Assembly: GCA_963803575.1 (NCBI GenBank)
Contig: CAWDMW010000002.1
Span: 1,240,001 to 1,304,000, forward strand
DNA from: CAWDMW01 sp963803575
Lineage (GTDB): Bacteria > Pseudomonadota > Alphaproteobacteria > Rickettsiales > UBA998
Direction: 5' to 3'
DNA: 64,000 nt
Shown piece after piece: positions 45,491 through 54,445 of the stretch. The translations under genes and the position numbers were made by a program. A model generated the notes under the pieces. It searched no databases. It was not told the origin of the DNA and saw only the letters and a list, made by a program, of their open reading frames with translations. How positions within the stretch are numbered: the first letter of the stretch is position 1; the number at the start of each line of letters is the position of its first letter.

Positions 45491-45612
45491 CAAGCCGCAC
45501 AGGGAAAGGACGCTAAAATCTTTTCTTATCATACATGGGTATCACGGTTTAGCGAGCGGCGTATAGAGTATCAGCTGCTTGATGCTCGCGAATGCCCGAA
45601 TATATACCACGA
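45491..45612 (+). pseudogene. GT-C glycosyltransferase C-terminal fragment, second copy
   Basis: QAAQGKDAKIFSYHTW, then VSRF and LLDARECPNIYHD, parallel the end of the gene at 41178-42788 (AEEKEAKIFSYHTWEQRF and VLDIHQC). Only about 40 codons remain, starting at the IS3 right end. The homology ends where the truncated UbiA copy begins, so a deletion fused the two. Confidence 0.72.
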
Positions 45613-45893
45613 CATTGCTAGAGTTGCTGATCGCGATTTGTTGTGTGGCCACTATTATGAGTTATAGTTTATACACGATTGAAACTGCTCGCACATTTGA
45701 TGCAACTGAGCTGGTTTATAGCATTGTGTTTGTATTGCTCGGATTATTTCGATATTTGCAGTTACTTTTTGTCAGTAAAGCAGGTGGTGAGCCGGAACGT
45801 ATCTTGTTGTCTGACCGTGCATTTATCGCTAATGGCGTATTATGGTTACTGGTTACCTTAGGATTGCTTGGACATGCAAGGCAGCTATGGTAA
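45606..45893 (+). pseudogene. UbiA-type phosphoribosyltransferase C-terminal fragment, second copy
   Basis: LLIAICCVATIMSYSLYTIE to LLGHARQLW aligns with the last 85-90 residues of the UbiA protein ending at 43651, with many conservative changes. The first two thirds, including the Asp-rich active site, are deleted, so it cannot function. The open frame begins at an unrelated ATG at 45579. It still overlaps the following gtrA copy in the ancestral way. Confidence 0.8.
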
Positions 45894-46273
45894 TACTTCA
45901 TCGCTTATTATCATATTCATTCGTACGATTTGCAGCCGTAGGTGGCATTGGGACTCTCATAGATTTTATATTATTTTACGGGCTACATGTGATGCTTGGA
46001 TGGGGATTGGTGGTAAGTAATATCCTCTCCTACAGCGTTGGCCTAACCAGTAGTTTCTTTTTGAATCGCTGCTGGACATTTAAAAGCACTGTCACTACGC
46101 GCCGCATATGGCTATCTTTGCTATTTGGCTATGTTGGACTGGCGATTAACACAGCATTGGTCTTAGGGCTTTCAGATACGATGCCCGTTATGTTCGCAAA
46201 AGTTATCGCAGTGATCCTTGTGCTAGCGTATAACTATCTGGCAAATAAATACCTTGTGTTTGGCGTATCATGA
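45887..46273 (+). CDS. GtrA-family membrane protein, second copy
   Basis: 128 aa, four helices, clearly paralogous to the first GtrA (VRFAAVGGIGTLIDFILFYG; SYSVGLTSSFFLNRCWTF). It is complete although the upstream genes of its copy are truncated, so it may still be made if a promoter exists. The divergence from the first copy is well beyond recent duplication. Confidence 0.85.
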   Translation: MVILHRLLSYSFVRFAAVGGIGTLIDFILFYGLHVMLGWGLVVSNILSYSVGLTSSFFLNRCWTFKSTVTTRRIWLSLLFGYVGLAINTALVLGLSDTMPVMFAKVIAVILVLAYNYLANKYLVFGVS

Positions 46274-46622
46274 CGTATCTAACTGGCTGGATATTGCTAA
46301 TTTCGCAACTGTAATTGATGGCAGGGTATAGGGAAGATCCTATTTATGAAACGAAGATATTGCAGCAACAGGATCAGCTACCCGCAAACGGCTTGTATTG
46401 TCATGCCATAGTCAGTAGCTATCTTGCTTCCGTATATGCATTGTTGGGTGTCATTTCAGCAGCTTCAGGCAATGCGGCGAGGTTATATGTATACGCAGTT
46501 GATAAAAGCTGATTCTTGGTGAAAATAAGTCAATAGAATAGGTTCTTATTAATTAAAACAAAAACTGTACATAATGTGTCTGAAGGTGTATGCATCCAAT
46601 ATAACTTTAACAAGGATACACT
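46274..46622. other. Intergenic stretch without a supported gene
   Basis: A 65-codon frame starting near 46315 has no ribosome site and no family resemblance and is not called. The last 60 bp contain AAGGA at 46612-46616, the ribosome site for the next gene. Confidence 0.4.
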
Positions 46623-46814
46623 ATGCCACTCGCAAAAACGTCGGACAGCCTTATAGGCGATATCATCAAAATTATTATTGCATTGTTTCTACCGCCTGTT
46701 GCCGTATTGCTTGAAGTAGGGCTGGGCAAGCATTTCTGGATCAATATTATTCTTACCTTACTTGGCGGAGTACCAGGGATCATACATGCGATCTATGTTG
46801 TAGCAACACGCTAA
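46623..46814 (+). CDS. YqaE/Pmp3-family small membrane protein
   Basis: 63 aa. Two helices (IIKIIIALFLPPVAVLLEVGL and FWINIILTLLGGVPGIIHAI) with the family motif FLPPVAV and GxxGIIHA. Members affect membrane potential and salt tolerance. Preceded by AAGGA. A strong bidirectional-looking hairpin follows 45 bp after the stop. Confidence 0.92.
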   Translation: MPLAKTSDSLIGDIIKIIIALFLPPVAVLLEVGLGKHFWINIILTLLGGVPGIIHAIYVVATR

Positions 46815-46858
46815 ATCTAACATAGTTTGACCCTGCGCTTCATCAGGCAATCATGATA

Positions 46859-46904
46859 ACACTGCCCTGTCTTAGCCTATATATTGGTTAAGACAGGGCA
46901 GTGT
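46859..46904. terminator. Strong rho-independent-type hairpin after pmp3
   Basis: Perfect 16 bp inverted repeat ACACTGCCCTGTCTTA (46859-46874) and TAAGACAGGGCAGTGT (46889-46904) with a 14 nt loop, followed by AGTTTTC. Probably terminates the Pmp3 transcript, with a weak U-run. Confidence 0.8.
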
Positions 46905-47086
46905 AGTTTTCAGAGATGTTGGGGTAGGGCATGATGTTGGGGTAACAATTGCCATTGGCTCAGTTTTCGCTTCCACTGTTGTTATGCAGAAAGAGCCTTT
47001 AATTGCTTAAAGCTGTGCAGCATTAATCAGGTTGATACCCCCATAGCATATTTGTTCATCTCTAAAGACTTTCACACAACGTTCTT

Positions 47087-47578
47087 TCAACCTAATTTTT
47101 CCTTCCATGCTTTCTTCTGTTCAGCATAACCTTCATGTGCCTCTGCGAGCTTCCATTTGTCATAAAAGATAGATGCGCTTTGTGCTTTCTCCGGATCACC
47201 CGTTCCACGTTCTAACAGAGCGTAATTATTTTCCTTGTCATATTTTTTGCCTCCTTTGTAATTAGCGTAGCGACGAGCACGGGTATAGCCCATTTGCAGA
47301 AATTTACGTGCCATATCGGCGCCTACAAATTCATCTTCTTTCAGATACTGCAAAAATAACTGATAAATGGTTTCACTGCTTTTTGTTGCAAGCTCAGGTG
47401 TTTTAAAACGCCAGTATATATTGATTTCGCTTTTATAAGGCTCGCAGATCAGTACACCTTGTTCGCCTTTACCGACACGGTAAAGCTCAGGGTTACTGCG
47501 ATAATCTACATCTTTCTTCCATGCATAAGATGCATTATCAAAATTAAGATAGCTGGGGGTACGTGTTTTCCTTGTCAT
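47087..47578 (-). CDS. DUF4385 family protein
   Basis: 163 aa soluble protein. FDNASYAWKKDVDYRSNPELYRVGKGEQGVL, YWRFKTPELATKSS and GADMARKFLQMGYTRARRYAN match the conserved blocks of DUF4385 (PF14328). Function unknown; often a single-copy gene in stress-related contexts. It stands alone, converging with pmp3. Confidence 0.85.
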   Translation of the reverse strand: MTRKTRTPSYLNFDNASYAWKKDVDYRSNPELYRVGKGEQGVLICEPYKSEINIYWRFKTPELATKSSETIYQLFLQYLKEDEFVGADMARKFLQMGYTRARRYANYKGGKKYDKENNYALLERGTGDPEKAQSASIFYDKWKLAEAHEGYAEQKKAWKEKLG

Positions 47579-47649
47579 GCAAAATATCCTTTGATTCTAT
47601 ATAGCGTATTGCAATGTCTACACATTATAAGTGGAATATACTCTGGCGT

Positions 47650-48765
47650 TTAACGTCTGGCTCTTTGGTTTTCCTGCGTAGGCTGTATGTTATGCTGGAC
47701 GACTGTCGTTGCTTTCTCAGCGAGAAGGTTGGCAACGTCTGTAGCGCTTTCCTTACCCCTCATTAGCCGCATCGTACCGCCTTCTATTTCTAATAAAATC
47801 GGTTTTTTGTCACCTTCATGCGGCATAAAGAAATCTACTCGGTAAAATGGTTCTGAACCAAGCCCATCAGGAAAAGCATCTAGCACCTTCTTACCAAATG
47901 TTTGATGAGCCCAGCTTTGATCGGCAGGCACCGCTGCGCTGGTACAGCCGAAGACAGGATGATTAACAAAATTATCTACGCCTTCTCCCGGGATTTTCTC
48001 TACTACATGCCAGCATTTCCCTGTCTTTACTGCTGAATATTCTTTAGCATTGATAAAAGGCTGAACCAGAATATTCTGGTCTGGATATTGATTTCTCTGC
48101 TCTATAAAAAATTGATTTAATGCCCCCTGACCTTTCAGGTGATAAGTATCAATAGGGGCAAGACCATCGACAAAACAGCTTTTGGGGGCGTCTGCCTCAG
48201 GCTTGATAATGCGCCATGTGTTGTTTCCCTCAGATTCAATCTTATAAATGCCTTTTGAACGGGATGTTGTCGCCATCTTCACAATAAATGCATCGTGGGA
48301 ATGCTGTGCGATATGGTTTTCAATTGAAAATATTTCATCTGAAGGCACAATTTTCGTTTCAATACATGGAATACCTGAATCGGCAAGTTCGGTAAGATAA
48401 TGGCTTTTATCATAGAGAAATCGAAACGTATCAGGGCTGTGTGTTATGGCAAAGCCCTGATGTTGCTCCTGCTGTAACACTTCCAGTTGTTCCAGAAAAT
48501 TATCCATAAAATCCCAGCGTAATGTCCAGCGGCGTGCCTCGCGGAAATCCATTAAGGCAACCTGATCTATGGCAATTTCTTTGTCTTTGAGTATTTCCAG
48601 TAATGCTGTTTTAGTATCGTCAGCCTGCATTAACTCAGATAGATCAATCAGCACACGTTCAAAACCCTTATCTTTTAACGCTTGAGCGACCCCCTCATAT
48701 TCTTCATGCAGTTCGTCCGGATTGAAGGTAAAGCTAATAACATACGGTTTGTTACGAAGATGCAT
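47650..48765 (-). CDS. ATP-grasp-fold ligase of unknown substrate
   Basis: 371 aa from the Met at 48765 (MHLRNKPYVISFTF), which overlaps the stop of the preceding small gene by 14 bp; an upstream GTG/ATG would give 400 aa. RFLYDKSHYLTELADSGIPCIET, FIVKMATTSRSKGIYKI, ILVQPFI, EYSAVKTGKCWHVVEKI and RVDFFMP...PILLEIEGG follow the ATP-grasp order (nucleotide-binding Lys, then metal-binding Asp/Glu). It would form an amide or ester bond using ATP. It is last in an operon with a 79 aa protein and a 566 aa protein; the substrate may be one of them. Confidence 0.68.
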   Translation of the reverse strand: MHLRNKPYVISFTFNPDELHEEYEGVAQALKDKGFERVLIDLSELMQADDTKTALLEILKDKEIAIDQVALMDFREARRWTLRWDFMDNFLEQLEVLQQEQHQGFAITHSPDTFRFLYDKSHYLTELADSGIPCIETKIVPSDEIFSIENHIAQHSHDAFIVKMATTSRSKGIYKIESEGNNTWRIIKPEADAPKSCFVDGLAPIDTYHLKGQGALNQFFIEQRNQYPDQNILVQPFINAKEYSAVKTGKCWHVVEKIPGEGVDNFVNHPVFGCTSAAVPADQSWAHQTFGKKVLDAFPDGLGSEPFYRVDFFMPHEGDKKPILLEIEGGTMRLMRGKESATDVANLLAEKATTVVQHNIQPTQENQRARR

Positions 48766-48991
48766 AGCGCGCTTTGATATCATTGACAATATGGGTTGGA
48801 GGAATGCCGAATCCGCTATAGACGATGGTACCATATGACCGTAAGTCAACATTTCCTGCGGCCACCTCTTTGTGAAAACGTATCAGTTTGCGCTTATTTA
48901 CTAATATGAAGAAATACACTGCTCTGTCCGATGCATCTTTTGAGGTGACAAGGTGCAAATGTCTATGGTAATTAAATGTTTCAATATGCAT
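48752..48991 (-). CDS. Small 79 aa protein between an unknown 566 aa gene and an ATP-grasp gene
   Basis: Starts one base after the 566 aa gene's stop and overlaps the ATP-grasp start, so it is clearly translated as part of the operon. His-rich start (ETFNYHRHLHLV) and basic middle; no family recognised and no signal peptide. It could be a modification substrate or a chaperone of the ATP-grasp enzyme. That is inference from gene order. Confidence 0.7.
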   Translation of the reverse strand: MHIETFNYHRHLHLVTSKDASDRAVYFFILVNKRKLIRFHKEVAAGNVDLRSYGTIVYSGFGIPPTHIVNDIKARYASS

Positions 48992-48992
48992 A

Positions 48993-50693
48993 TTAGATAG
49001 CCCGCTGATGTGCAGGAGAATGTAAATCCGTCACCTGTGATTGTTTTTGGATATAGCTGGACTCAGGCCCCCGCATGGTATCAGTCAGCTTTTTTGCCTG
49101 ATCGGCGAATAGTGAGTTTTCAAGGTGATGCTCTAATGTTGTGACCATTTCTTGCGCATAAGGATCCATTGTATGTCTATAGCAGTTCTCTGCCATTACC
49201 AAACAGAATAATGGGTCAACGTTAATGAGTGCTTTTGCATCTTCCATATTGGTTGTTTCTGTGCCGGAGATTGGTTTAGACGTATCTAAATGTATAATTC
49301 GATGTAATTCATCGGCATTGATCGCACCTAGTGCCGCAGGATTTGACATTTGTTCTCCATATAGCACTAACTCACGCTTAAGAATCTTTTGTACTGTTTG
49401 AGGAAATTGATTGCTTGATATAAGAGGCTTATCAAGCCTTTTCACTTCATCACTAGCTAACGTTTTGCCAATCAAGTGACGTGTTTCCTCTGGAATGTCA
49501 CCTAGCAAATGTGCGGGGAGGCGTTCCTGCATATTTTCAGTGACTAACAGGGAGGGCGATACGCCCAGTTTTTCTCCAAAACGCATACGGATATCGTCAA
49601 TTGTACGCAAACTACTGGCATCAACAACTACCACATCTTTTCCTTTTTCCTGACGCATTTTTAAAAAGTCCGACTGCTTTTGGTATGATTTTTCAGAGAA
49701 ACCAAATGGATCACGCATCGGGTAATACATGGCACTAGGTAATTCATGCGGATTTTCCGGCGCCATTTTATCATATGCTACTGTCAATATATCATCCAGT
49801 TCAGTATAATTCTTGCTTTGCAGAATATCGGATTTTAAATCAGCCCATGATATGTGATCTGAATGAGATTGTGCGTATATATCCAGCAGTTTTTCTACTG
49901 CCTCCCGCCTGTCACCGCTTGCTTCAGACCAATTATTCTGTAACATTGCATGTTGTGATGTATCTGTTGTGATAGCGTATAACATATCGTCTGACAGCGT
50001 ATCGTCCAAATTTTTTGCCAATACGCCAATCATATCGCCGGATGAGGGGGTGTTATTAAGCATGCGACCGCGTATAATTGATTCCAGTACTAGGTTTGGA
50101 TTACGTGTGTAAATTGCCACATGATCCGTTAAATCACTTAACTGGCCAAACATATCATCTGTAAGGCGTTCTGCATGTGCTCGCCATATCATGTTGGTTG
50201 TTCCCATATGTGCAGGGGTAGCTTCTTGGAACTGTTCGTAATGGTGTATAATCTTTGCCCACATCTCTTCTTCACAATGTAGCGGGCAATCAAATGCAAT
50301 GTGACGTATAGGAGCATCAAATGCATTGCCTAACATCATACTGGCAATAGTAGAATTGGTACGGCTATTAGTAACAAGACCTGCGCCCAGATTAAGCATG
50401 TCAGATTCTATCAAATGCAGTACATGTGTTTTCAGTATATCAGGCTCTATTTCAACATGTTCCTGCGCTTCTAAATAAGAAGAGATGGTAGCAAAATGAT
50501 TTAGCTGCATCGAGAGAAGTGCAGCGCCATCATCCTGTTGTACGATATGATATTCTGGTTCATAGCCTTTTTCCTCCCTTAACTGCGCGCCTAGTTGCCT
50601 CAACGTTTGCGAAAGATCTGCGTAATCATCGCAAGACAATATGATGTAAGTGGTGTTATTGCGATGGTCGATAGTGGGATGGTCTAATTTCAC
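48993..50693 (-). CDS. Unrecognised 566 aa protein, first gene of the ATP-grasp operon
   Basis: Acidic soluble protein without membrane segments. The N-terminal 60 residues (TYIILSCDDYADLSQTLRQLG) look alpha/beta, and a VVVVDASSLRTIDDIRMRFGEK segment near residue 370 recalls a nucleotide- or ubiquitin-like fold. No motif proves either. The gene is intact and leads an operon with the 79 aa and ATP-grasp genes. Two long hairpins lie in its upstream region. Function unknown. Confidence 0.72.
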   Translation of the reverse strand: MKLDHPTIDHRNNTTYIILSCDDYADLSQTLRQLGAQLREEKGYEPEYHIVQQDDGAALLSMQLNHFATISSYLEAQEHVEIEPDILKTHVLHLIESDMLNLGAGLVTNSRTNSTIASMMLGNAFDAPIRHIAFDCPLHCEEEMWAKIIHHYEQFQEATPAHMGTTNMIWRAHAERLTDDMFGQLSDLTDHVAIYTRNPNLVLESIIRGRMLNNTPSSGDMIGVLAKNLDDTLSDDMLYAITTDTSQHAMLQNNWSEASGDRREAVEKLLDIYAQSHSDHISWADLKSDILQSKNYTELDDILTVAYDKMAPENPHELPSAMYYPMRDPFGFSEKSYQKQSDFLKMRQEKGKDVVVVDASSLRTIDDIRMRFGEKLGVSPSLLVTENMQERLPAHLLGDIPEETRHLIGKTLASDEVKRLDKPLISSNQFPQTVQKILKRELVLYGEQMSNPAALGAINADELHRIIHLDTSKPISGTETTNMEDAKALINVDPLFCLVMAENCYRHTMDPYAQEMVTTLEHHLENSLFADQAKKLTDTMRGPESSYIQKQSQVTDLHSPAHQRAI

Positions 50694-50803
50694 GAGATGA
50701 TTGCCTAGTAGTGCCGATGCAATCGGCTGATTATGGAATGCTAAAATACTCTGTTAACAAAAAAATCCTAATTGGTGAAGCAACAGTTATAGGGCAAACC
50801 GCT

Positions 50804-50867
50804 TTATAGTGCTTTTTATTTTTATTTACGCATTTTATGCGTTTTTGAAAATAAAAATAAGCACTAT
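50804..50867. repeat. Long imperfect AT-rich hairpin, unit 1
   Basis: Outer arms TATAGTGCTTTTTATTTTTA and, in reverse complement, TATAGTGCTTATTTTTATTTT, with a small inner palindrome ACGCA/TGCGT around ATTTTA. Total about 64 bp. Lies 110 bp upstream of the 566 aa gene, 10 bp from a second hairpin of the same size. Confidence 0.75.
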
Positions 50868-50877
50868 AATCTTTTAA

Positions 50878-50942
50878 CATATAGCATTTTTTTCATTTTT
50901 CATAGATCAGCAACGCTGATCAATGAAAAGTGAAAATGCTAT
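50878..50942. repeat. Long imperfect hairpin, unit 2
   Basis: Outer arms ATATAGCATTTTTTTCATT and TATAGCATTTTCACTTTTCA (reverse complement of the right side), closed by a perfect inner stem GATCAGC/GCTGATC around AAC (50904-50920). About 65 bp, similar in design to unit 1 but different in sequence. It could be a MITE/REP-type element or paired terminators. Confidence 0.75.
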
Positions 50943-51069
50943 AATTGCCTATGTGGTGCTGGGGCAGATCAACATCTTGCGATAAGTATAGTCCGCTCTG
51001 GTTCTTACAACCCATTGTTTTCGCTATGCTTCAGCGTTAGTGTCAACACGCTTTAATTCAACAACAGCA

Positions 51070-51294
51070 TTATTCTAAAATTAATAACTTTTCCTTATCA
51101 TTAATACATGAGGAAATTTTAATATATATGCAATAAGAATCAGACTTTTCTCTGATAGAGCTTTCTATCGTATTGGTAATAATAGGTTTACTGGCTAGCG
51201 GCGTAACAGTTGGACAGTCGCTAACTATAATGTGGCAATAGATGAAAAAATTTGTACTCAATGGATGATTTTTTAAGGTTTCCAATTCAATCAT
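51070..51294 (-). CDS. Possible 74 aa protein downstream of the 278 aa gene
   Basis: Begins MIELETLKNHPL about 20 bp after the stop of the preceding gene, on the same strand. No clear ribosome site and no recognised family; several Ser/Cys residues. AT content is high, so a chance frame is possible. The 376 bp between this gene and the 566 aa gene otherwise hold only the two hairpins. Confidence 0.35.
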   Translation of the reverse strand: MIELETLKNHPLSTNFFIYCHIIVSDCPTVTPLASKPIITNTIESSIREKSDSYCIYIKISSCINDKEKLLILE

Positions 51295-51314
51295 CCAAAC
51301 CACGTTAAGGAAAA

Positions 51315-52151
51315 TTATCTGATCTTTTCCTTCAAATATGTTTTGAGCTGCATTAGTTCATGCTCAAATTTATCTTCTCCTTCACTTTTAACTTTATAGT
51401 GAAATTGTTGCTGCCGTCCTATCACTTCTGCGCATATGCCAAATAACCTCGCTTGCTGTTCCCCTAAAAAATGATCCGCAACTATGAGTGTGAACAAGTT
51501 AGGCTTAGCCACAATATCTTCACACGTATACTCTGGTAATAACTGATTCTCATCGTAAGGCTGTGTTACCACTGATTTACCGCTAAGCCTTCCGGTCATA
51601 ATATGTGTAGTGGGAGATTTACTAATGTAATTATCTTCTTCAACGGATTCTGGCTGAATGCTGTATTTCTGAGAATGAGGGTTATATATAACCGCGGTTT
51701 CATACGAGCCGTCATTTATCAATTGCTCTATTGAGGATGTAATCAATGTCTCCCTGTCGTTCATTTCCATATCCAGCTCATCTCCAAATGAGATGATCGG
51801 ATGCCCAAGTGAGCTAAAAAAGGGGCCTATAATATCCTGCCCTTCAAAATTTATGGTAGACACTAGATGAAAATAGATATCCTCGTCCGTTCGACTCTGA
51901 ATTTCGGGTGCATCACTATGATGATAATCTGCATTGGCTATTTTATAGGAAATCAGATGATATTTCAGATTGATATTGGGTATCTCGGTATTTAGAGACT
52001 CAACCAATTCATGAAATTTGCCAAGTCGTGCAATGGATTTCACAGCAGAAATATTGTTGAACTTACCGTGTTCGCCCAATAATTCGTCTATCTGCTCTGG
52101 CTTACCGCCATCAAGTGTATGCCATTGTGGATCGGTTACGAAGAAAGACAT
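51315..52151 (-). CDS. Orphan 278 aa protein of unknown function
   Basis: Soluble, acidic, no signal. Segments such as SAVKSIARLGKFHELVESL, TINFEGQDIIGPFF, and IVADHFLGEQQARLFGICAEV are protein-like, and codon use is regular, but I recognise no family. Low G+C relative to neighbours suggests a separate origin. Alone except for the short frame after it. Confidence 0.65.
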   Translation of the reverse strand: MSFFVTDPQWHTLDGGKPEQIDELLGEHGKFNNISAVKSIARLGKFHELVESLNTEIPNINLKYHLISYKIANADYHHSDAPEIQSRTDEDIYFHLVSTINFEGQDIIGPFFSSLGHPIISFGDELDMEMNDRETLITSSIEQLINDGSYETAVIYNPHSQKYSIQPESVEEDNYISKSPTTHIMTGRLSGKSVVTQPYDENQLLPEYTCEDIVAKPNLFTLIVADHFLGEQQARLFGICAEVIGRQQQFHYKVKSEGEDKFEHELMQLKTYLKEKIR

Positions 52152-52373
52152 GCGCTATTTTCCTATGTCAGTCTTGCGGATTTCCGCATATAATATAACA
52201 TGCTTGTGAAGCATTTAAACGCAAGACTGGGGCGGTTTGCATCAAGTTCCAGATCAAGTACAGCCAACTTATATTGAATATTAGGACGTGTCAACACGCC
52301 CTAAACTACGCATTTGAAAATAGCGTGACCATATGATAGTAATTCATTTTACTCCTATCACTTAAGGTATTTC

Positions 52374-52703
52374 ATGGAAAAGGGTTTACATAGCTGTCAA
52401 ACGTTTGGCATTATGAGTTTTGCGTCTGGTTTTATATCAGTGTTCTTTATCGCCCCGCTATTTGGTGCGCTGGCAATACTGACAGGTGGCATAGGGTTGT
52501 TTAAACAACAGCGTCTATGGAGCATTGCAGGCATCGTCTTTGCGATTATCGGGTTGATAACCTCCCCGCTATTTTGGATGCTGGTGAGTGACAGAACATC
52601 TGTTAATCTGACACTTACAGGGCAAATTAACAGCAAGCAGCTTGATGCGTATGTTAATACGGAGCAGGAAGGCGCGTCCGTCATTAAGATAACCTACGAC
52701 TAA
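52374..52703 (+). CDS. Small membrane protein with two or three helices
   Basis: 109 aa. Hydrophobic segments FGIMSFASGFISVFFIAPLF, GALAILTGGIGLF and IAGIVFAIIGLITSPLFWML, then a soluble C-terminal tail. The G-rich two-helix plan resembles DUF4190-like proteins, without certainty. AAGG lies about 9 bp before the ATG. Confidence 0.65.
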   Translation: MEKGLHSCQTFGIMSFASGFISVFFIAPLFGALAILTGGIGLFKQQRLWSIAGIVFAIIGLITSPLFWMLVSDRTSVNLTLTGQINSKQLDAYVNTEQEGASVIKITYD

Positions 52704-52844
52704 GTATTAGAGGAAAAGGGGGGCAGAACCTTGCCGGGGATACAACACCTGCAACAACGGAAAACATTTGACATTGCTTATGGACTATGACTTTGTAGTA
52801 TGGGTTAATATTGATGCGAAACCGGAACTAGCAAGCTAATAGTT

Positions 52845-54401
52845 ATGAGTGATACAAAACCAACAATGACCACTGCGTTTGGGCGCGTTATTGAAAATAA
52901 TCAGAATTCATTAACCGCAGGCGAAAAAGGCCCGATGTTGATGGCGGATTACCATCTGATTGAAAAGATGGCGCACTTCAACCGTGAACGTATTCCTGAG
53001 CGTGTGGTACATGCCAAAGGGTATGGCGCATTTGGAACATTTACCCTGAAGCATGATATGTCGCGTTATAGCTGCGCGAATATCTTTAAGCATGTCGGGG
53101 CTGAAACCGAATTATTTATGCGGTTTTCAACCGTAGGGGGCGAGTCCGGCTCTGCTGATACGGCGCGCGATCCACGTGGCTTTTCCGTAAAATTCTATAC
53201 GGATCAGGGTAACTGGGATTTAGTTGGGAATAATACTCCTGTCTTTTTTGTGCGTGACCCATTGAAGTTTTCTGACTTTATCCGTACGCAAAAACGAGAC
53301 CCTGGCTCAAACCTTAAACCACACTGGCGTCGTTGGGATTACTGGAGCTATTCACCAGAGGCGTTGCATCAGGTTATGATACTCTATTCAGACAGAGGTA
53401 CCCCTAAATCTGCACGTTTCATGAACGGGTATGGTAGCCATACATTTAGCTTGTGGAACGATAAAGGCGAGCGTTTCTGGGTGAAGTTTCATATGCATAC
53501 CAGGCAGGGTATTGAAAACTTCTCTGCTGATGAAGCGGATAAGATGGCTGGCGAAAATCCGGACTATTCTACGCAGGATTTATATAAAGCCATAGAGACA
53601 AACGATTTTCCAAAATGGACATTATCCTTTCAGATTATGCCAGAGGCGGAAGCTGATAATTATGCTATTCATCCATTCGATTTAACCAAGGTCTGGCCAC
53701 ATGCTGACTATCCGTTGATTGAGGTTGGAGAGTTGGAGCTAAACAGAAACCCGGAGAATTATTTTGCGGATGTGGAACAGGCAAGCTTTGAACCATCCAA
53801 TGTTATACCCGGCATTGGTTTTTCACCTGACAAAGTGCTTCAAAATCGTGTGTTATCGTACTCCGATGCGCATCGCTATCGCCTGGGAAGCCCGAACTAT
53901 GATGCGATACCCGTGAATCAACCACGTGGAACAACAGCCAGAACATATCATCGTGATGGCGTTATGCGTGTGGATGGTAATGGCGGCGGGCAAGTTGATT
54001 ATGAACCAAACAGCTATAATGCCCCCATAGAAGACCGCTCCGTTACTGAACCACCGTTACGCATTAATGGTGACGCAGCACGTTATGCCTATAGTGGTAG
54101 CGATGAGGATTATTACGCCCAGCCTCAGGCGTTATGGGAAAAAGTGCTGGATGATGGTGAACGTCAGCGTTTAGTCGATAATATCGTTGATTCACTAAGC
54201 AACCCGTCCATGATGGTAGACGATCCACAGCCTATTCAGCGTAAAATGCTGTATCACTTTAATCGTATCCATGCTGATATGGGAGAAATGATTGCACAAG
54301 GGTTAGGGTTGCAGGCATCTGATGAAGAGAAACCTGTGGCCGAGCATCAAAAGCAGCAAATCCCCAGCTACGCTAAACCACAATGCCCTTACTCGCATTA
54401 G
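52845..54401 (+). CDS. katA: Monofunctional haem catalase
   Basis: 518 aa, small-subunit clade length. Catalytic His in ERVVHAKGYGAFG (near residue 59), Asn in DLVGNNTPVFFVRD (near 132), and the haem ligand Tyr in RVLSYSDAHRYRLG (near 342) are all present, along with RFSTVGGESGSADTARDPRGF. It converts H2O2 to water and oxygen in the cytoplasm. No signal peptide. No OxyR gene or clear binding site is visible upstream. Complete. Confidence 0.96.
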   Translation: MSDTKPTMTTAFGRVIENNQNSLTAGEKGPMLMADYHLIEKMAHFNRERIPERVVHAKGYGAFGTFTLKHDMSRYSCANIFKHVGAETELFMRFSTVGGESGSADTARDPRGFSVKFYTDQGNWDLVGNNTPVFFVRDPLKFSDFIRTQKRDPGSNLKPHWRRWDYWSYSPEALHQVMILYSDRGTPKSARFMNGYGSHTFSLWNDKGERFWVKFHMHTRQGIENFSADEADKMAGENPDYSTQDLYKAIETNDFPKWTLSFQIMPEAEADNYAIHPFDLTKVWPHADYPLIEVGELELNRNPENYFADVEQASFEPSNVIPGIGFSPDKVLQNRVLSYSDAHRYRLGSPNYDAIPVNQPRGTTARTYHRDGVMRVDGNGGGQVDYEPNSYNAPIEDRSVTEPPLRINGDAARYAYSGSDEDYYAQPQALWEKVLDDGERQRLVDNIVDSLSNPSMMVDDPQPIQRKMLYHFNRIHADMGEMIAQGLGLQASDEEKPVAEHQKQQIPSYAKPQCPYSH

Positions 54402-54445
54402 TTAGGGTAGGGGGAATATGCAAGTTGTCTGCCTATAGAGGGTAA

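Noticed and set aside
46315..46512. 65-codon plus-strand frame after the second gtrA
   Set aside because: No ribosome site, no family resemblance, and the composition looks non-coding.
52768..52801. Promoter for catalase with TTGACA at 52768
   Set aside because: No -10 at usual spacing; the best TAGTAT is 22 bp away.
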